From Pyronema omphalodes (lineage: Eukaryota; Ascomycota; Pezizomycetes; Pezizales; Pyronemataceae): DNA of 50,309 bases. The stretch spans positions 1-50,309 of the forward strand of contig JAJJXM010000128.1 in assembly GCA_024516155.1 (NCBI GenBank). The letters run 5' to 3'. Shown here one piece after another: positions 22,564 through 34,886 of the stretch (position 1 is the stretch's first letter; every line of letters starts with the position of its first letter). Made by a program: the position numbers and the translations under genes. Below the pieces are notes generated by a model. It did not search any database and was not told where the DNA came from. It worked only from the letters and a program-made list of their open reading frames with translations.

Positions 22564-23391
22564 GATGATGGATTTGATGGATAAAGATGGATTGAATGTG
22601 GAGAAGGAAGAGTTCTGAGGGGTGTTGTATTCTTGATATGGGTGTTTTCAGAGTGGCTGACAGCTCAACTGCATGCACAATGGTTGATATCAATCACAGC
22701 TCACGGGACCTATGATCCGTCTGGGGGAGCTACGAAGCTACCGTAGCTGCAGCTGAACTAAAAGCTGTGCTGTCTACATATGTATTGAGCTGATACAAAG
22801 ATAGAGCTTCCAATTGAGACACAGCTTACTTAGAGCAGATACACAACCGGCCCGTGGCGACCCAACCCCGGATGACCAACCGCCCTGCGGCGTGCCGAAG
22901 GCGGGGAAGTCTAATCCTAGATTAGGCCCCTGTTTCCTTATCGGCTGTCCCTTCCGGGCAAGTCTAGGCGTGTGGAAACCGTTACACTAGTACTTAAACG
23001 GTTAGGAAAACGTGCACCGTCCGCTGTTAAACATCCAAGCGAGCTGGAGCTCACGAGCTGTTGTTTGAATGATCTCAAGCTAGAAGATGGTTACCATGGC
23101 TTCGAGAGTCAATGTGGCTGTAGAGAGTGATCATGTGAGATGTAAACGTGCATTCAAACACTTTAAGCCACGAACCACATCGAGATCTAGAAGAGGACTC
23201 AGGTACCCGCGTTTACGGAGCAGGAACGCCGTTGAGAATCATAACTGCTTTGAGTTGACCGGCATCATTTGTGTTCTTAGCCATTGCTAATGCTGGCGCA
23301 AGGACGGAATCCTCATATAGAATCCGCAGAGCTCTAGACTAGAAAGTTCAATCCATTAACATATACAGAATATTATTCTCTAAGCAAAAAT
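22564..23391. other. Intergenic, FUR1 promoter and oxidoreductase 3' flank
   Basis: GC-rich DNA at 22850-22990 contains small palindromes (TAATCCTAGATTA; AACCGTT…AACGGTT). I see no RNA gene or coding region in it, although the GC contrast with its surroundings is clear. Confidence 0.5.
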
Positions 23392-24435
23392 TCACTTACG
23401 TGCCAAAGTAAATGGCTTTCCATCGGCCTCCCCCGACTGTATCATTTTCTCAATTAACTCCAAATCCACCAGCGCGTTCTCGGGTGACTGCTTTTCATCA
23501 ATCTTGCCCGCCAAAATGCCATCTGCAAAGGCCACAATTTCTTCCTTTACGCCATTACCATACTCATTATGTTCAATAACCCTATCCTGCTCCCCATTCT
23601 TCTTCACAGTGACCTTCCCGCCTCCCTCCACCTTAACCACACCCCCATCGCAAGCCACAATGAACTCAAACTCTCGCCTTGAGCTTCCAAAGCTCACGCA
23701 GAAAGTGCCCACAACTCCGGTCTCTGTCTTCAAAATTGCATTAACGGTGTCCACCGGTGGTAAATACTCTCTTGTCAACGCCGTGACCGCCGATACCGTC
23801 TTGATTTCCTCTCCCAGCATCAATCTCAACCCCGCTGTGAAGTGAACTCCTCCATCCAACAAAAATCCACCCTGATGTGTGGGCTCCTTCCTCCAAGCTG
23901 TCTCAAGGTACTTGTTAACCCCTTGTTCCACCAGCGTCTCCATCCTTACCGAGAAACCAAGAACCTTTCCAAGGCCTTTCACCTCTTCCCTGGCCGTCTC
24001 CCACCACTTCTGGTACCGGTAGTTTTCCGCCACTCCCCAGATACCCCCTTCAGGGCCCAAACTTAGTGAATGATAAGTTTTCAATAGATGCATTGCCTCA
24101 TCCAATGATGGAGCAATTGGCTTCTCACTTAACACATGCTTTTTGTGCCGCAAACAATTTTCGATAACCCGGGGTTGCGCAGGAATGGGTAGACAAATGA
24201 TGACAGCTTTGATATCGTCACGGCCTAAAAGCTCGAGGAGTGTTTCGTCGGAGTAGACATCGATAGAGTAGGGGACCTTTTGGGCGAGATTTTTTGCAGA
24301 GACAAGAGTGCGGGAGTGAATGGCGAGAAGTTTGAAGCGCGCCTGGATCTCGGGGGAGAGGAGAGCGGGGAGGTGTTGTTGTTGGGCAAAGATACCGGTG
24401 CCGAGAAGGGCGATACCGATGGGTTCAGAGGACAT
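23392..24435 (-). CDS. Gfo/Idh/MocA-family NAD(P)-dependent oxidoreductase
   Basis: One long exon of 347 codons. The N-terminal Rossmann fold begins IGIALLGTGIFAQQQHLPAL (GxGxxx dinucleotide motif), the family EKP motif is at residues 104-106 (SEKPIAP), and the C-terminal alpha/beta domain carries GGFLLDGGVHFTAGLRLMLG with the usual GG(V)H. Members oxidise or reduce sugars, inositols or related polyols; the substrate here cannot be told from sequence. The 3' end is uncertain: the last codons overlap a good GTAAGT donor (CGTAAGTGA), and acceptors 60-65 bp downstream would replace the last residues by a short different tail. The start at 24435 is the first ATG of the fold. No clustering with a pathway is visible: the neighbours are FUR1 and a regulator. 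Confidence 0.93.
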   Translation of the reverse strand: MSSEPIGIALLGTGIFAQQQHLPALLSPEIQARFKLLAIHSRTLVSAKNLAQKVPYSIDVYSDETLLELLGRDDIKAVIICLPIPAQPRVIENCLRHKKHVLSEKPIAPSLDEAMHLLKTYHSLSLGPEGGIWGVAENYRYQKWWETAREEVKGLGKVLGFSVRMETLVEQGVNKYLETAWRKEPTHQGGFLLDGGVHFTAGLRLMLGEEIKTVSAVTALTREYLPPVDTVNAILKTETGVVGTFCVSFGSSRREFEFIVACDGGVVKVEGGGKVTVKKNGEQDRVIEHNEYGNGVKEEIVAFADGILAGKIDEKQSPENALVDLELIEKMIQSGEADGKPFTLARK

Positions 24436-27400
24436 GATAATGGTATGTAATTAAAGCCGAAGATGCACAGTGAGAAGGAACGGAGAGGGGAGAAGGAGGG
24501 GAGGTAGCTGACCAGTATTCATGTTCATGGAACTGGTGGGGGACGCGATAAAGACGTCATTGCAGGGATTGACCGAGCCGTTGGTGTAGTATTCGGCGTG
24601 AAGGCCGGAACACGTGAAAGGAAGGTAATTGTTAGAATGGCATATCATTCTGTTGCACTAATGTAGATAAAGTGTTGTTTTCTGTGTCATAGGTATTCGC
24701 AAGGATTGATATGATAACCTTTTGAGCAAATCATGATTGATTGTCATGTTCCAAATTTCAATTTGATAGGTGAGGTGGAGGACGAGTTCCAGGAGCTTGC
24801 TGGGAGTTAAGAGGCGCAACATAGCGAGCGACTTCGCCGGCATTTCATATTTTTTGCCGTGTGCCTGTACATAGTTTGCGTACTAATTAGCTTTATCATA
24901 TGCTTGTTCTGCGTTCCTCGTTCCACCGACACCCACCCCTCTCTTCTTCACTCCACCATTACCTCCACTTCCATATTCTTAGACTCTTCGCCATGGTCCG
25001 CTTTGCACTCTTTCAGGCTTATTCACCGCTGATATTTAAACCAGATCTCAGAGTACACACTGTATGATCTCGTTAGCTAATTATGCTGCAGTACATGTGT
25101 GCTACGCGACTTTGTCGAGCGAGACTTCGTGATTCTTTACTTGCCTGGACACGGGTGGGTTCTGCCCTAATAACCATTGCTTCTTGGGAACGCGGGCCGA
25201 ATTTCCCACAGATTCGCACAGATCTCCGGAAGCATATCGTTGCAATGCGCGACATAGTACCCCTGGAGTCACCAGCTGCAGCATCCATCTCAAGCACTCG
25301 TGCCACAATCTCTCCTGCCTGTACGTTCAACACTGTCCCGGGATATCGCTGCTCACATACATACACGTTTTATAGTGCTAACTGCCTAGTTCATTGACGA
25401 AAGTTCATTTAACTTTGAAGATAAAAGCTGTATTGAGAACCACGGAATTGACGGCGGTCGGATGCAATTGCCCAGGATCTAGGGTTCAATATTCTCAACA
25501 TAAATATGCAAGCTAAATGAGATGAGTATTTTTAACAGCGGGAACAAATACTATGTTTACAGGGCTCGGTCTTTCCCGGAAACTTTGGTGGTGTAAGGTG
25601 TTGCTTTGGGATATCGATATTGGTAACGCTGTGCTAGGGGATGAAACTGACCACTCAATTCGAAGCAGGACGTCGTCAGCAACTTCAGACATACGCGCTG
25701 TAAAGCAATAAGCTTTTTATCCCACACGTACATCATCGGAAAAAGTACAACGAAGTCATCTGGCAGATCTTCGAAAAGTGGACAGAGGGTTGACTCTACT
25801 AACTTGTCGAGTGAGACTGTGTGCATATGTATGCACATGATCGCGAGGTACTTATTTAAGTTAATAATTCTGTTGCGTTCACGAATAACCAGATACAAGA
25901 GATATAAACAATAGCTTGATGCGAGTGCCGAACTTCACATAGAGGTTGGATCTACCCTCACATTCAAATCAACAATAACGGTAACTCTATTTGAAAATCT
26001 TGGCTGTAGGCACTTGTCACTCAAAGATCCACAGCACCCGTCGTAACGGCCCGAGCATCGGCACTGTGTGGAGAAGCACCTGAATCCCCTGGCGATGATC
26101 CAGGCCGAACCCTTCCCCGGAGCCGGAGATTATCGCTTGCAAACGGGCCGCCAGGAGAGTTTTTGGCGAAATCAAAGGTCCGTTCGACGTATGGTCAGGA
26201 CTCACGGATACTAGTTCATGCCCACCGGTCACCCTAGGACACGCCGCGGACCCTACGGTACAGACCGTGCCGTCGTAATCCGAGCACTCTCATATTCCGG
26301 TGGCTACAGCCTTTATGCAGGTACGCAATCTTCGATGTTGGCCTTCTAGTGTATTACCACTGAATCGCACTTGCATCCGGTTGTGTTTTATGGTGGCACG
26401 AGTGTGCACCTGACGAGTATCCATCCAGTCTGCCATCATTTATCAATCGCTCGAAGAAGCCGACCACGTCTGCCGCTTCCACCTCCGGCCGCTAGGAGTT
26501 AGTTAGGCTAAGGCCAGCTTCGAAACGCCCCAACAGGGCCAACGCCTCCTTCAATACACTAACAAACCTTAAGCCCACGTGTCGGTGAGTGTTTTTCGAG
26601 TGACTGATGGTGTCCTCATGCAGTTTTTACACTTCCAGAGTTGGCAGAACAAACCGACCCAGGTGAAATGGCACAGACCGCTCGGCCCGCTTTCGACTCG
26701 TGGGACTGGACTACTGTACTGATACACGGATCGTTTTTGTTTTGTGGGGTGCACCCTTGGAAACAAAAGGTGCGCAGAGGAAACCCAAGCCCCAACAAGC
26801 ACATCGACCCATTAAACCTTAGGTTAGATTCCGCAGCTGGAATAACCGCTGTGGTTTTAATGCCCTGGTTTGCTCTAAGTTCTAGAATATGGAAAACATC
26901 CAAAAATATCCGACTGCGAGCTTCTGGATTCAATGATTCGGTGTTCTCCGGTGGTGGTGATTCTTTACCAATCTTCACCAAGATACTTGGCAGAAAGGCA
27001 GAAAGGGGGCATGGAAAGGTATCGCTCTACGGTTCATGGTACCCGATTGCTCTGTATGTATAACTATTGATGGAGCATCGGAAGATCTCGGAGATGCTCC
27101 GGAGTATGAGGCCTTTGATCCTTTGGAGCCGTGGATCAACTCTCGGAAAGCATTGATCTTAAGCGTCAGCAAGTGCGTGGTGGGTGTGATACGGGCTGCA
27201 GAGTTTTCGCCTGTACCCGTTAAACCGCGTGCAGGACCGATCTGTTTGGGTTTATCACCTTCCGAAATCTGCTCACGTTTCTTGATTACGTTTTATCAAG
27301 GAAAAGACTTCGAAAACCAGTATTATTAAATATGGTAATAGCTGTATTCATTCATCCCAGGGCATTTTCAACACAAAATCAAATGTAAGCGACTCTTTCT

Positions 27401-28232
27401 CTCTGTCTCGCTCATCCACCAAATAGAAACGGATAACAACATACTCTCAACGGAAACTATTGAACAAGAAAAATGAAACCCATTTCACCGTTCCCATCCT
27501 CAAACGCTATGCAGGGTGAAAGACAGACCAAAACCTGACAGAAAACGCAAAAACAAAAATCCAAAAAAAACTCAAAACGCACTCAGTACCGACTAAAAAA
27601 CAACAAAACAAATGGGAACACTCAAAGCCAAAGCTAGTAGTACAACAAATCGCAGCCACAAAAATTCAAAACGCAAAAATATCGGTCATAGGGGAAAGGT
27701 TGCGAAGGATAAAGACCATCGTGAGGATTAAAGTTGAGGAGATTATTCATGCAATCCACCAAAATGACAAAGAACCATCAAAAAAGAAAAAAAAAAAGCC
27801 AATCGCAAAAGATTCCGGCCCTGCAAAACGCCCACAAAATGTACCATATTTGTGTAAGTGCAATTCTCCCCTTTCTTCCGGAATAAGTCAGTTAATCCGT
27901 GTTACCCAAAAGTCAGTGATGGAGACAGCCTCGTTATTCAGGGGTTTATGTTGTCTTGATGAGTCTTGACGTGTAAGATCTCAACCGCTGATAAGTCGCT
28001 AGGTTTTATGTATGCACCGTTTTGGGGTCCGGCCCTTTTTATGGCTCCACTTCAGAAATATCGAACTCTCAAAACATGACCAACCCTTAAAATTCGTTGC
28101 CAAAGAAAAAAACAGAAAAGTCCCAACAAACCACTATAACAACAAACACAAAGAAACACGTCGAATTCGGTCGCAGATATTAGGGGTCATGACGAGGCGA
28201 CGCAGAATCCGTATTTTTTTTCGTCTCGGAAG
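24436..28232. other. 3.8-kb intergenic region between oxidoreductase and homeodomain gene
   Basis: Short ORFs occur on both strands (e.g. 25083-25397 +, 26641-27063 + with 26616-26981 - opposite), but none shows a recognisable domain or a convincing splice continuation. The part 25990-27330 is more GC-balanced than its flanks and could be a decayed gene or element. 27340-28230 is A-rich and likely includes the homeodomain gene's 3' UTR. Confidence 0.5.
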
Positions 28233-30083
28233 TTATACGTTCACATGTTCCGGTGATAATCCCATAGGGTAATGTAACAACTGCTGCATATCGACGTTCT
28301 CATGGTCATCCATGTGGTGCGGTGAATCGTGGTGCATTGAAAGTGTCTGCTTTGAGTAAAGCTCGGTCAAGTCATCGGGAATGGACCCGCTGTGGTCATA
28401 GGAGCTTGGAAACAATTCAGCACTCGCGGATCGGTCGATATGGGACAGTGGAGGAGACCCAGAAGCAATGATTGGATCGCCCATATTCGAAATGGGAGAT
28501 ATCGACTGGCCGACACCGTTCTGAGGAGCCTGCATCGGCGAGAGGAATGGGAGACTGTAAGGAGTTCCGTGTGCTCCGTTAGGATCATAGTGGAGTGCTG
28601 AACTGAGCATTGATGGGCTGGCATAGTCTGAAGGAGATCCTGCGGTAGTGGCAGATAAGGGGTAGCCAGTGGAACCAGGACGGTAGTCAATGAAGCCAGG
28701 AGTTGTATCAATCCTTAGAGGGTTGGAAAGCACAGGAGTCACGAGAGAGTGAGGGTGCATTGGTGCCGGAGCGTACAGGTGCTGACCCTGGTCGTGGTGC
28801 TCCTGGAAGTTGAAGGAAGGCATAGAGCCCTGCATCTGCGAAAAGTCAATGGCAATGGGAACTGATCGACTGCGAGTACGGCGGTGCTTCTGGTGGAAGT
28901 TGTGGCCAGGAGCAACCTCGGGCGCTGACCATGAGGAAATGTCCTGGGCGGAGGCGGGACGAACAATGTGAGGAGACACGGGAGCTGACATAGGAATCTG
29001 GTGGTCGAACATGTGGAATGGGACCATCGCATGAGCGTGGCGGTTGGCATAGGCTTCCAATGTTACGAGCTTTGCAAGCTGGCCAGCAAGAACCTTGGGG
29101 TGTCCTCCAAGGTAGTGCACGAGGACCTGGGACGCCTGCTGGTCCTCAGTGAAATCGGCGCACTGGAAGAATCCACCGGATCCAGAGGAGTCCATGTAAA
29201 AGTTCGGGGGTCGGTTCAAGGTGATGACCAAATGTCCGGTCTTTTGCCCGCTGGCGGTAATATCCGGATGAGTCTCCAAGTTGATATCCTTGATGTAGGA
29301 GAAGGGGAATTCAATCTTGTATCCAGCCTGGTCATTGTTGATGTAATAGGTCAAAGAGGCCTTCTCAGGCGAGTAGAACACGATCAAATCCATAGTGTTT
29401 TGTCCAACGCGGCGCCAAGATCCAATGCTCAGCGACCTGCAGCTCAAATGGTGGATCACTATCCAATTCATCAGCATCTCGAACAACCGACCCATTTGCG
29501 AATATTTCCAACGTACCAATCTTGCCCTGTGGCTGCGGCTCCTGCTGCATAAGCATGGTTCCGTTTCCATATGCTGACATCCGGCTGCGGTCCATGTATC
29601 CATATCCTCCCTTTCCGTTCTCCATAGCCTGGATCGCAAGGTATTGTCGCATACACTCCGGAATGGCATCACAGTCCTCACCAGTCTCAATGCTCTTCTT
29701 CGCAAGAGTCTTGATCTTCGCGCGTCTGCTTCGCATTAGCAGCCGGATAACTCCAATTATCATAAGATTCCAACTACGCACCTGTTCTGGAACCAGATTT
29801 GGACGGATCTTTCGGTCATGTTGATTTCATTGGCGATGCGGAGTCTGACAGTTGCAGTGGGAGTGGGATTCTTGTTGAATTCGGCCTCAAGCGTTACCAA
29901 CTGCTCTTGGGTCGCACGCTGGCGCTTTTGGTTCTTCTGCTGCTGGGTGAGGGTGGATTTTCGTGCGGGGCGTCTTGAGCCTGAGGTCACTCCAGAGTTG
30001 GGAGGTGATGGGGAAGGGGTAAGAGATGTGCTCATGGTGTCGTTCATCTCAGAAGAAAACGAAGTGTCTAAATATACGGCCAT
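28233..30083 (-). CDS. Homeodomain transcription factor (ascomycete type, Htf1/Hox2-like)
   Basis: Exons (minus): 30083-29782, 29725-29517, 29458-28233; introns of 56 (GTGCGT) and 58 bp (GTACGT); 578 aa. The homeodomain occupies about residues 49-106 with recognition helix [12 protein letters not shown], the first intron splitting the Arg codon of FQNR. A second conserved block, [20 protein letters not shown] then [11 protein letters not shown] and [20 protein letters not shown], is found beside the homeodomain in filamentous-fungal regulators that govern conidiation or sexual development. The rest is Pro/Ser/His-rich and disordered, with a His-rich C-terminus. What looks like a frameshift before LSCRS is resolved by the 58-bp intron, which joins GKI to VIHHL. 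The Htf1-type name is tentative; the DNA-binding role is firm. A very long gene-free upstream region suggests complex control. Confidence 0.93.
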
Positions 30084-31149
30084 ACTGTCAATCGGCGCTC
30101 TTTGGATAGCGAGATGGGATATTGAGAGGAACAGATTTTAAATACCTTCAAACTCCGAACCGGACTGGAGGAGGGACTGCATTTTGTCGAACTTTCAAAG
30201 GGTGCTGAAGGCCTACTATCAGAATCGGGTCCAGTGCGCAGAGGTCTGTCGATCTCGAGGGCCCTTACAAAGTTCTAATTCCTCAGATGGGATTACGACA
30301 GTTGACCTGAACGTGCCGAATCGAATGAGTTGTACCTGAGCGGTTGAGCTTTTCTATGATGTGGTTAAGACCAGATTAATCGCGCCGGTCGGAGACGACG
30401 AAGATTCTGAGTATGCTGAATATGCTAATAATATGCGAAATGCAGATATGAATATTGAAAGAAATCAGCAGAGAGTGGCTATGATAGTTGTCGACTACGG
30501 ATTTGTTGCAAGTGGCTATCGCGCTGTTCTGTTGATTTTTGCTGGATGCTTATGATTTCAGGTCGGACAATCCAGCAGGAATAATCAAACAAATTCTATA
30601 ATGAAGGACTGAGTTGAAAACGAGTTAAGTGCCAAAAAGGAGCGTCTAGGAGCTGGCGAAGGAGTGAGCCAGTTGTCCTGAAAAAGGCGAGCGAAAAGCC
30701 GATTGTGGGATTAAGTGAAAGTCGGAGTTGATGTCAATTCGAAATCACTAATGGTGTTGCAATAAAAGGATTCTTCAGAGAAGAGAGAAAGAGAAGGGAA
30801 GGGAAAGGGAAAGAGAAAAAGCGTGGGAAGGGGGGATAGCACCCCCAAGTTAAGAAAAGCGAAAAGACAAACCCAAGTACAACCCACGCCCTTACACACT
30901 CCAAGCGGCGACTTGCGGTAGCTTGCGGCACCGACGAGACTTGTCAACGTCCACTCGGACAGACATGGGTGGGCAGCAGCGAGCGAGCGAGCGAGCACCA
31001 CACCATGTCAATGGCCGGGGGAGGGCCAGGCACTCAGGCACTGCTCCTCCTCCCTCCCTCCCAGCAGGCATGCCAGCCAACCTGGTTGGGCGTAGCGACA
31101 CAAGCCGACGCCCCCAGAAGGGAGGAGGACTAGTCTGATGGGGGCTAGT

Positions 31150-31350
31150 TCAGAGTTGCTCTGATGCTGTGATGCTGTGATGCTGTGATGCCGGTCTGAT
31201 GGTATGTACTCTGATGCCATGGTAGCCACCGTACCTCTGATGCTCTGATGCTCTGATTCTGTCTTCTGCTCTGATGCTATGTACTGATGCCATGGTAGCC
31301 ACCATACCTCGATGCTACGAGATGAGCGAAGTAACCTCTGATGCTACGAG
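31150..31350. repeat. TGATGCTG-rich compound repeat with a duplicated 35-bp block
   Basis: TGATGCTG repeats (31158-31190) lead into a block containing GATGCCATGGTAGCCACC at 31213-31230. That block recurs at 31287-31304 inside a longer similar context (TATGTACT before, TACCTC after), a spacing of 74 bp. Confidence 0.85.
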
Positions 31351-31586
31351 GCGAGCAGACTAGAGTAGTAGAGTTGTACCTGCGTTGTTGCGTGTGCGCT
31401 GCGGCTACAGCCACCACCACCTCAACGCAGACGATCTCAGCATCGCTCAGCGTTACAGGGTATTGGCCAGTTGTAGCCAGTAGCCAGCATCAGCTTGCAA
31501 TGCCGCATCACCAGCGTCGTGCCTTATCCCCACCCATCCCATCCATCCCATCCCATCGCGCTTTTTCTACTGCTGTTTCTTTCCAT

Positions 31587-31650
31587 CCACTCCCCTTCCC
31601 CTCCACTCCCCTTCCCCTCCACTCCCCTTCCCCTCCACTCTCTTCCCCTC
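31587..31650. repeat. C-rich minisatellite, 16-bp unit CCACTCCCCTTCCCCT
   Basis: About three and a half near-identical copies in tandem, embedded in a longer pyrimidine-rich stretch to about 31690. Confidence 0.9.
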
Positions 31651-32765
31651 CCCCTCGACGCCATCCCCTCACTCCATCCCCAAGCCAAAAGGGCAGCGTG
31701 AGGGGGATCAAAGTAACCCGAGGTGCATAACACTATGTACATACATACCCAAGAATAACCGCGCCAGTTCCGCTACAAAAAGTGCTAAAGATCTTTTCAA
31801 CTCGTATTTTGCACTAACTGTTCCATCGATGATTCTAGCATGCATGGGCATTGCTCGCATTGTATCTCGCCGCTTATCATGCCCGGAAGTCTGTCTTTGA
31901 AGGGGGGGAAGTTTCAAAAGCCTTGTGGGTGAGGGCTTGCAAAAGCCGCGAAGCCATGTCTTCCACAGAGCTGCTGAGGAGGCTCCACACAAAACGAACG
32001 CAGTCTGAGAAAAAGCACAACCACCGGGCGGACACCCCGGCAGAAAGGGATGGCTGCACCCACCAACCCGTTATCCCTGCATTTCCCCTAGGAGAGCCCT
32101 GGCGAAGCCTGCCTGCGAGAGACTAGGGGTAGATAGTTTATGGCCATGCTGGGATGAGGGGATCACAGGCGGAAGTACATAAAGCGAAGCAAGCGGACAA
32201 ACAAACGGGAAGTCTGGAAGGATGCTGGATGGAGGGATACCACATTCAGTATCGTAAGTGCAATGATGTGATGCCGAACTGAAAATTATCGGGACTTATT
32301 TTCAATGGATTCCGCTCATGAAAAGAATCCCGATGGACGCGTCGACGTGCAAAAGATGCCGGATCTTGATAACCCGCGCCATAAAGCTCTTGTGAACTGT
32401 GAGGAACTTTCTCTGCACCTTCCTATATGCCTTCTTACCTCATCACCCACCAAGCAATCGGGAAACAGTCCTGTCCCGAAGATCTGGTGTGGTGGGTTGC
32501 TTCTGTTCTACCAAATTATCCGATGTCAACGTAAGAAAGACACACTTACCTATTTACAAACACCATCACCGGGTCGATGACTGCCGTAGAGGTAAGTAGG
32601 AACTGTCGAATTCTCGCTGTAACCTGGTGGGGTCTGTCTGCCGAATTTGTTCACTTTGGCTCTAGGCTACAAATGTTTTAACTTCTGGAGATAGGTTCTA
32701 TAAACGGGATAAACAAGACCTCCCGTACGTAGGCGATAAGGGCTTGCTAGGTTCTGCTCGTCTTG

Positions 32766-32812
32766 GTATCTATCTATCTATCTATCCACCTATCTATCTA
32801 TCAATAATCTAT
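32766..32812. repeat. TATC microsatellite
   Basis: About ten TATC units with one interruption (CACC). Confidence 0.93.
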
Positions 32813-32891
32813 CAATCTAAGATGTTACTCCGGCATCGGGAGACCTCTCTAAAGTGATAAACTACCGATTATATATATATGTGTATGTTTC

Positions 32892-32953
32892 CACCACCAC
32901 TACAACATACCACCGCCATTACCACTGCAACCACCACCACTACCGCCACCACC
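32892..32953. repeat. CCA/ACC-rich microsatellite
   Basis: Imperfect CCACCACTA/ACCGCC triplet repeats. The neighbouring ORF rich in Tyr/His is an artefact of this composition. Confidence 0.85.
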
Positions 32954-33799
32954 CACCTTCAAAGGAAGTGGGGAATGATCTAACCAAACATAGGGCATCT
33001 AAAGGCACTGACCATCCGATCGCACATTCGGCGAAAGTTAACTGAGGATCCATCATCATCAACGCCGATTTTTTAGACACAACACCATAAAAAAAAAAAC
33101 GGTCCCTGACTAAAAAAAAAATTCCCTAAAACAAAAACAACAACAACAACAGGCTAAGAATTAGGCTCGGTAGAAACATAACGCTTAACTTTCTCGCCAA
33201 GGAAATTCATCTAGGTCAAGGGTACCAAAATAGTAAAGATCACTCACCCTAAAGAACTAGGCTGCGCCGCTGCGAAGAAAGGGGGAAGATTCAGGAACGG
33301 GAATCGTAGCTTGACACTTGTTGCCCGTGGCTCGTGGCTCATACCTCTTAGGGACGAAAAATTCATCGCGAGAGAAAGCAAGCATTGTGGTAAGAAGTTA
33401 TCTCTATTGAATAAATATGTAAATGAAATAAAATAAAATAAACATAATGAGCAATTGAACTTCAACCCACATCCGGACTGTTTCTTTTTTTTTTTTTCTT
33501 TGGGGGTATCCACAAGGCATCTAGAGTATCGAGAAAAATGGATACCCCTAAAGGCCTAAACAAGACTTCTGTTTCTCTCTAATGCATGCTCGATCCGAGT
33601 TGTTACGCTGGTTTTGTGTTATCCCACCATTGTCTATGCTGGACTCTTTGTACCTCGTGATACAAAACATAGTCTGGCGGAAGCCTAGAAAGAAAGTAAG
33701 AAAAAAAAGGGGTGGGATCACAGGGCTTCCGAACAACGTGAACATCATCCATCGGTGGCTACGGTAGATATCGGTCGCACCAGTGAGAAGTCCGGAGAA

Positions 33800-33831
33800 G
33801 GGGGTGGAGGGGGGTGAGGGGGGAGGGGGGG
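33800..33831 (+). other. G-quadruplex-forming motif
   Basis: Four G-runs of 5, 6, 6 and 7 are separated by loops of 4, 3 and 1 bases (GGGGGTGGAGGGGGG, then TGA, GGGGGG, A, GGGGGGG). This meets the strict G4 rule with very short loops. It lies about 3.7 kb upstream of the homeodomain gene's ATG. Confidence 0.85.
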
Positions 33832-34720
33832 TTGCTTAAGGCAACGATATAGCGGTAGCGGTAGTAGTGGTGTTGTAGCGGTAGTGGTAGCGATCAATAC
33901 AAGACCCGTAACTGTAGAGCCCACAAAGGATGCCCGAGTTATGTATACATCACCCCATGATCCTACAACGGAGGAGTTTGACCATCGTTTTACGGATCTA
34001 AGGACATTTCGGTTACCACAGTTCCACAGTTCATGAGCCTCAACACCCCAGGCACAAGGAGGGACAGGGAGGGGAGAGACCAAAAATCAAACCCAATAAA
34101 AAAAAGACATCGGAAGACGTCGCCGAGAAGGAAGGGCAGAGGAAGGAGAGAAATTGTTGGAGTGTTGAAAATACTTACTTAGGCTCGCCTTACTTCTATA
34201 GAAGTGGATCTGGTTTGCTTGCTATTGTACAGTCGCCAGTTGCCACAAAAACACCCCCGTACGGCGGCACTAAACGGATATCTCCACCCCTCCCTCCCTC
34301 CCCACCCCTTCGAACACCCCTCCATCCCCCGCGAGTTCCTGAACTATGGTGCCATATAACACCCAGGAAAGACAAAACTATGTACGTACAGGCCACAAAA
34401 AAAAGTCTCCGATAAAAGCGCATAAGGATTGGGAAGCTGGAAGGGAAGCCGAAAGCTGGGAAGCCCAAAGAACATCCCCTAGAATATCCCCAAACAACAC
34501 CCCAAAGAACGCACAAGATCCAATTTTGTTCTCCAGCTCTTACACTTCATAAATTACAATACAAAACCCATAACAAAAAAAATTACCAAAAAAAAAAACA
34601 AAGCTCGTGATACAACACAATATATAGACCACGAAAAAGCACAATGTGCCTGTACATACATAGAACTCTCGTAACCCATCCCCATCCCCTTTCCCTTTTC
34701 CGTAACCCGGTGCCCGCATA

Positions 34721-34738
34721 CATGCATGCATGCATGCA
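34721..34738. repeat. CATG/ATGC microsatellite
   Basis: Alternating purine-pyrimidine run of four and a half CATG units; it is self-complementary. Confidence 0.9.
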
Positions 34739-34867
34739 CCAGCATCCATAGCTGAAACGTTCACGCCCATGTATGTATGTATGTACTTTACGTCACATAA
34801 CCGCTTACCCGGTGCTTGTTTTGTATTTCCCCTGAAAAGGCTATGTATGAACTAGGATCTTGGGGAC

Positions 34868-34886
34868 GATGATGATGATGATGTCG
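34868..34886. repeat. GATGAT microsatellite
   Basis: Five to six GAT triplets in tandem; a related GATGGTGATG tract lies at about 35459-35494. Confidence 0.85.

Noticed and set aside
24451..24648. ORF just upstream of the oxidoreductase as a possible first exon
   Set aside because: The oxidoreductase already has a complete Rossmann N-terminus with its own ATG; the upstream frame has no conserved content.
26616..27063. Overlapping ORFs of 121 and 140 codons on both strands
   Set aside because: No domain, no splice continuation, and both strands open equally; not enough to call a gene.
29459..29516. Apparent frameshift in the homeodomain gene before LSCRSLSIG
   Set aside because: A 58-bp intron with GTACGT donor and GATAG acceptor joins the frames and restores the family sequence, so it is not a break.
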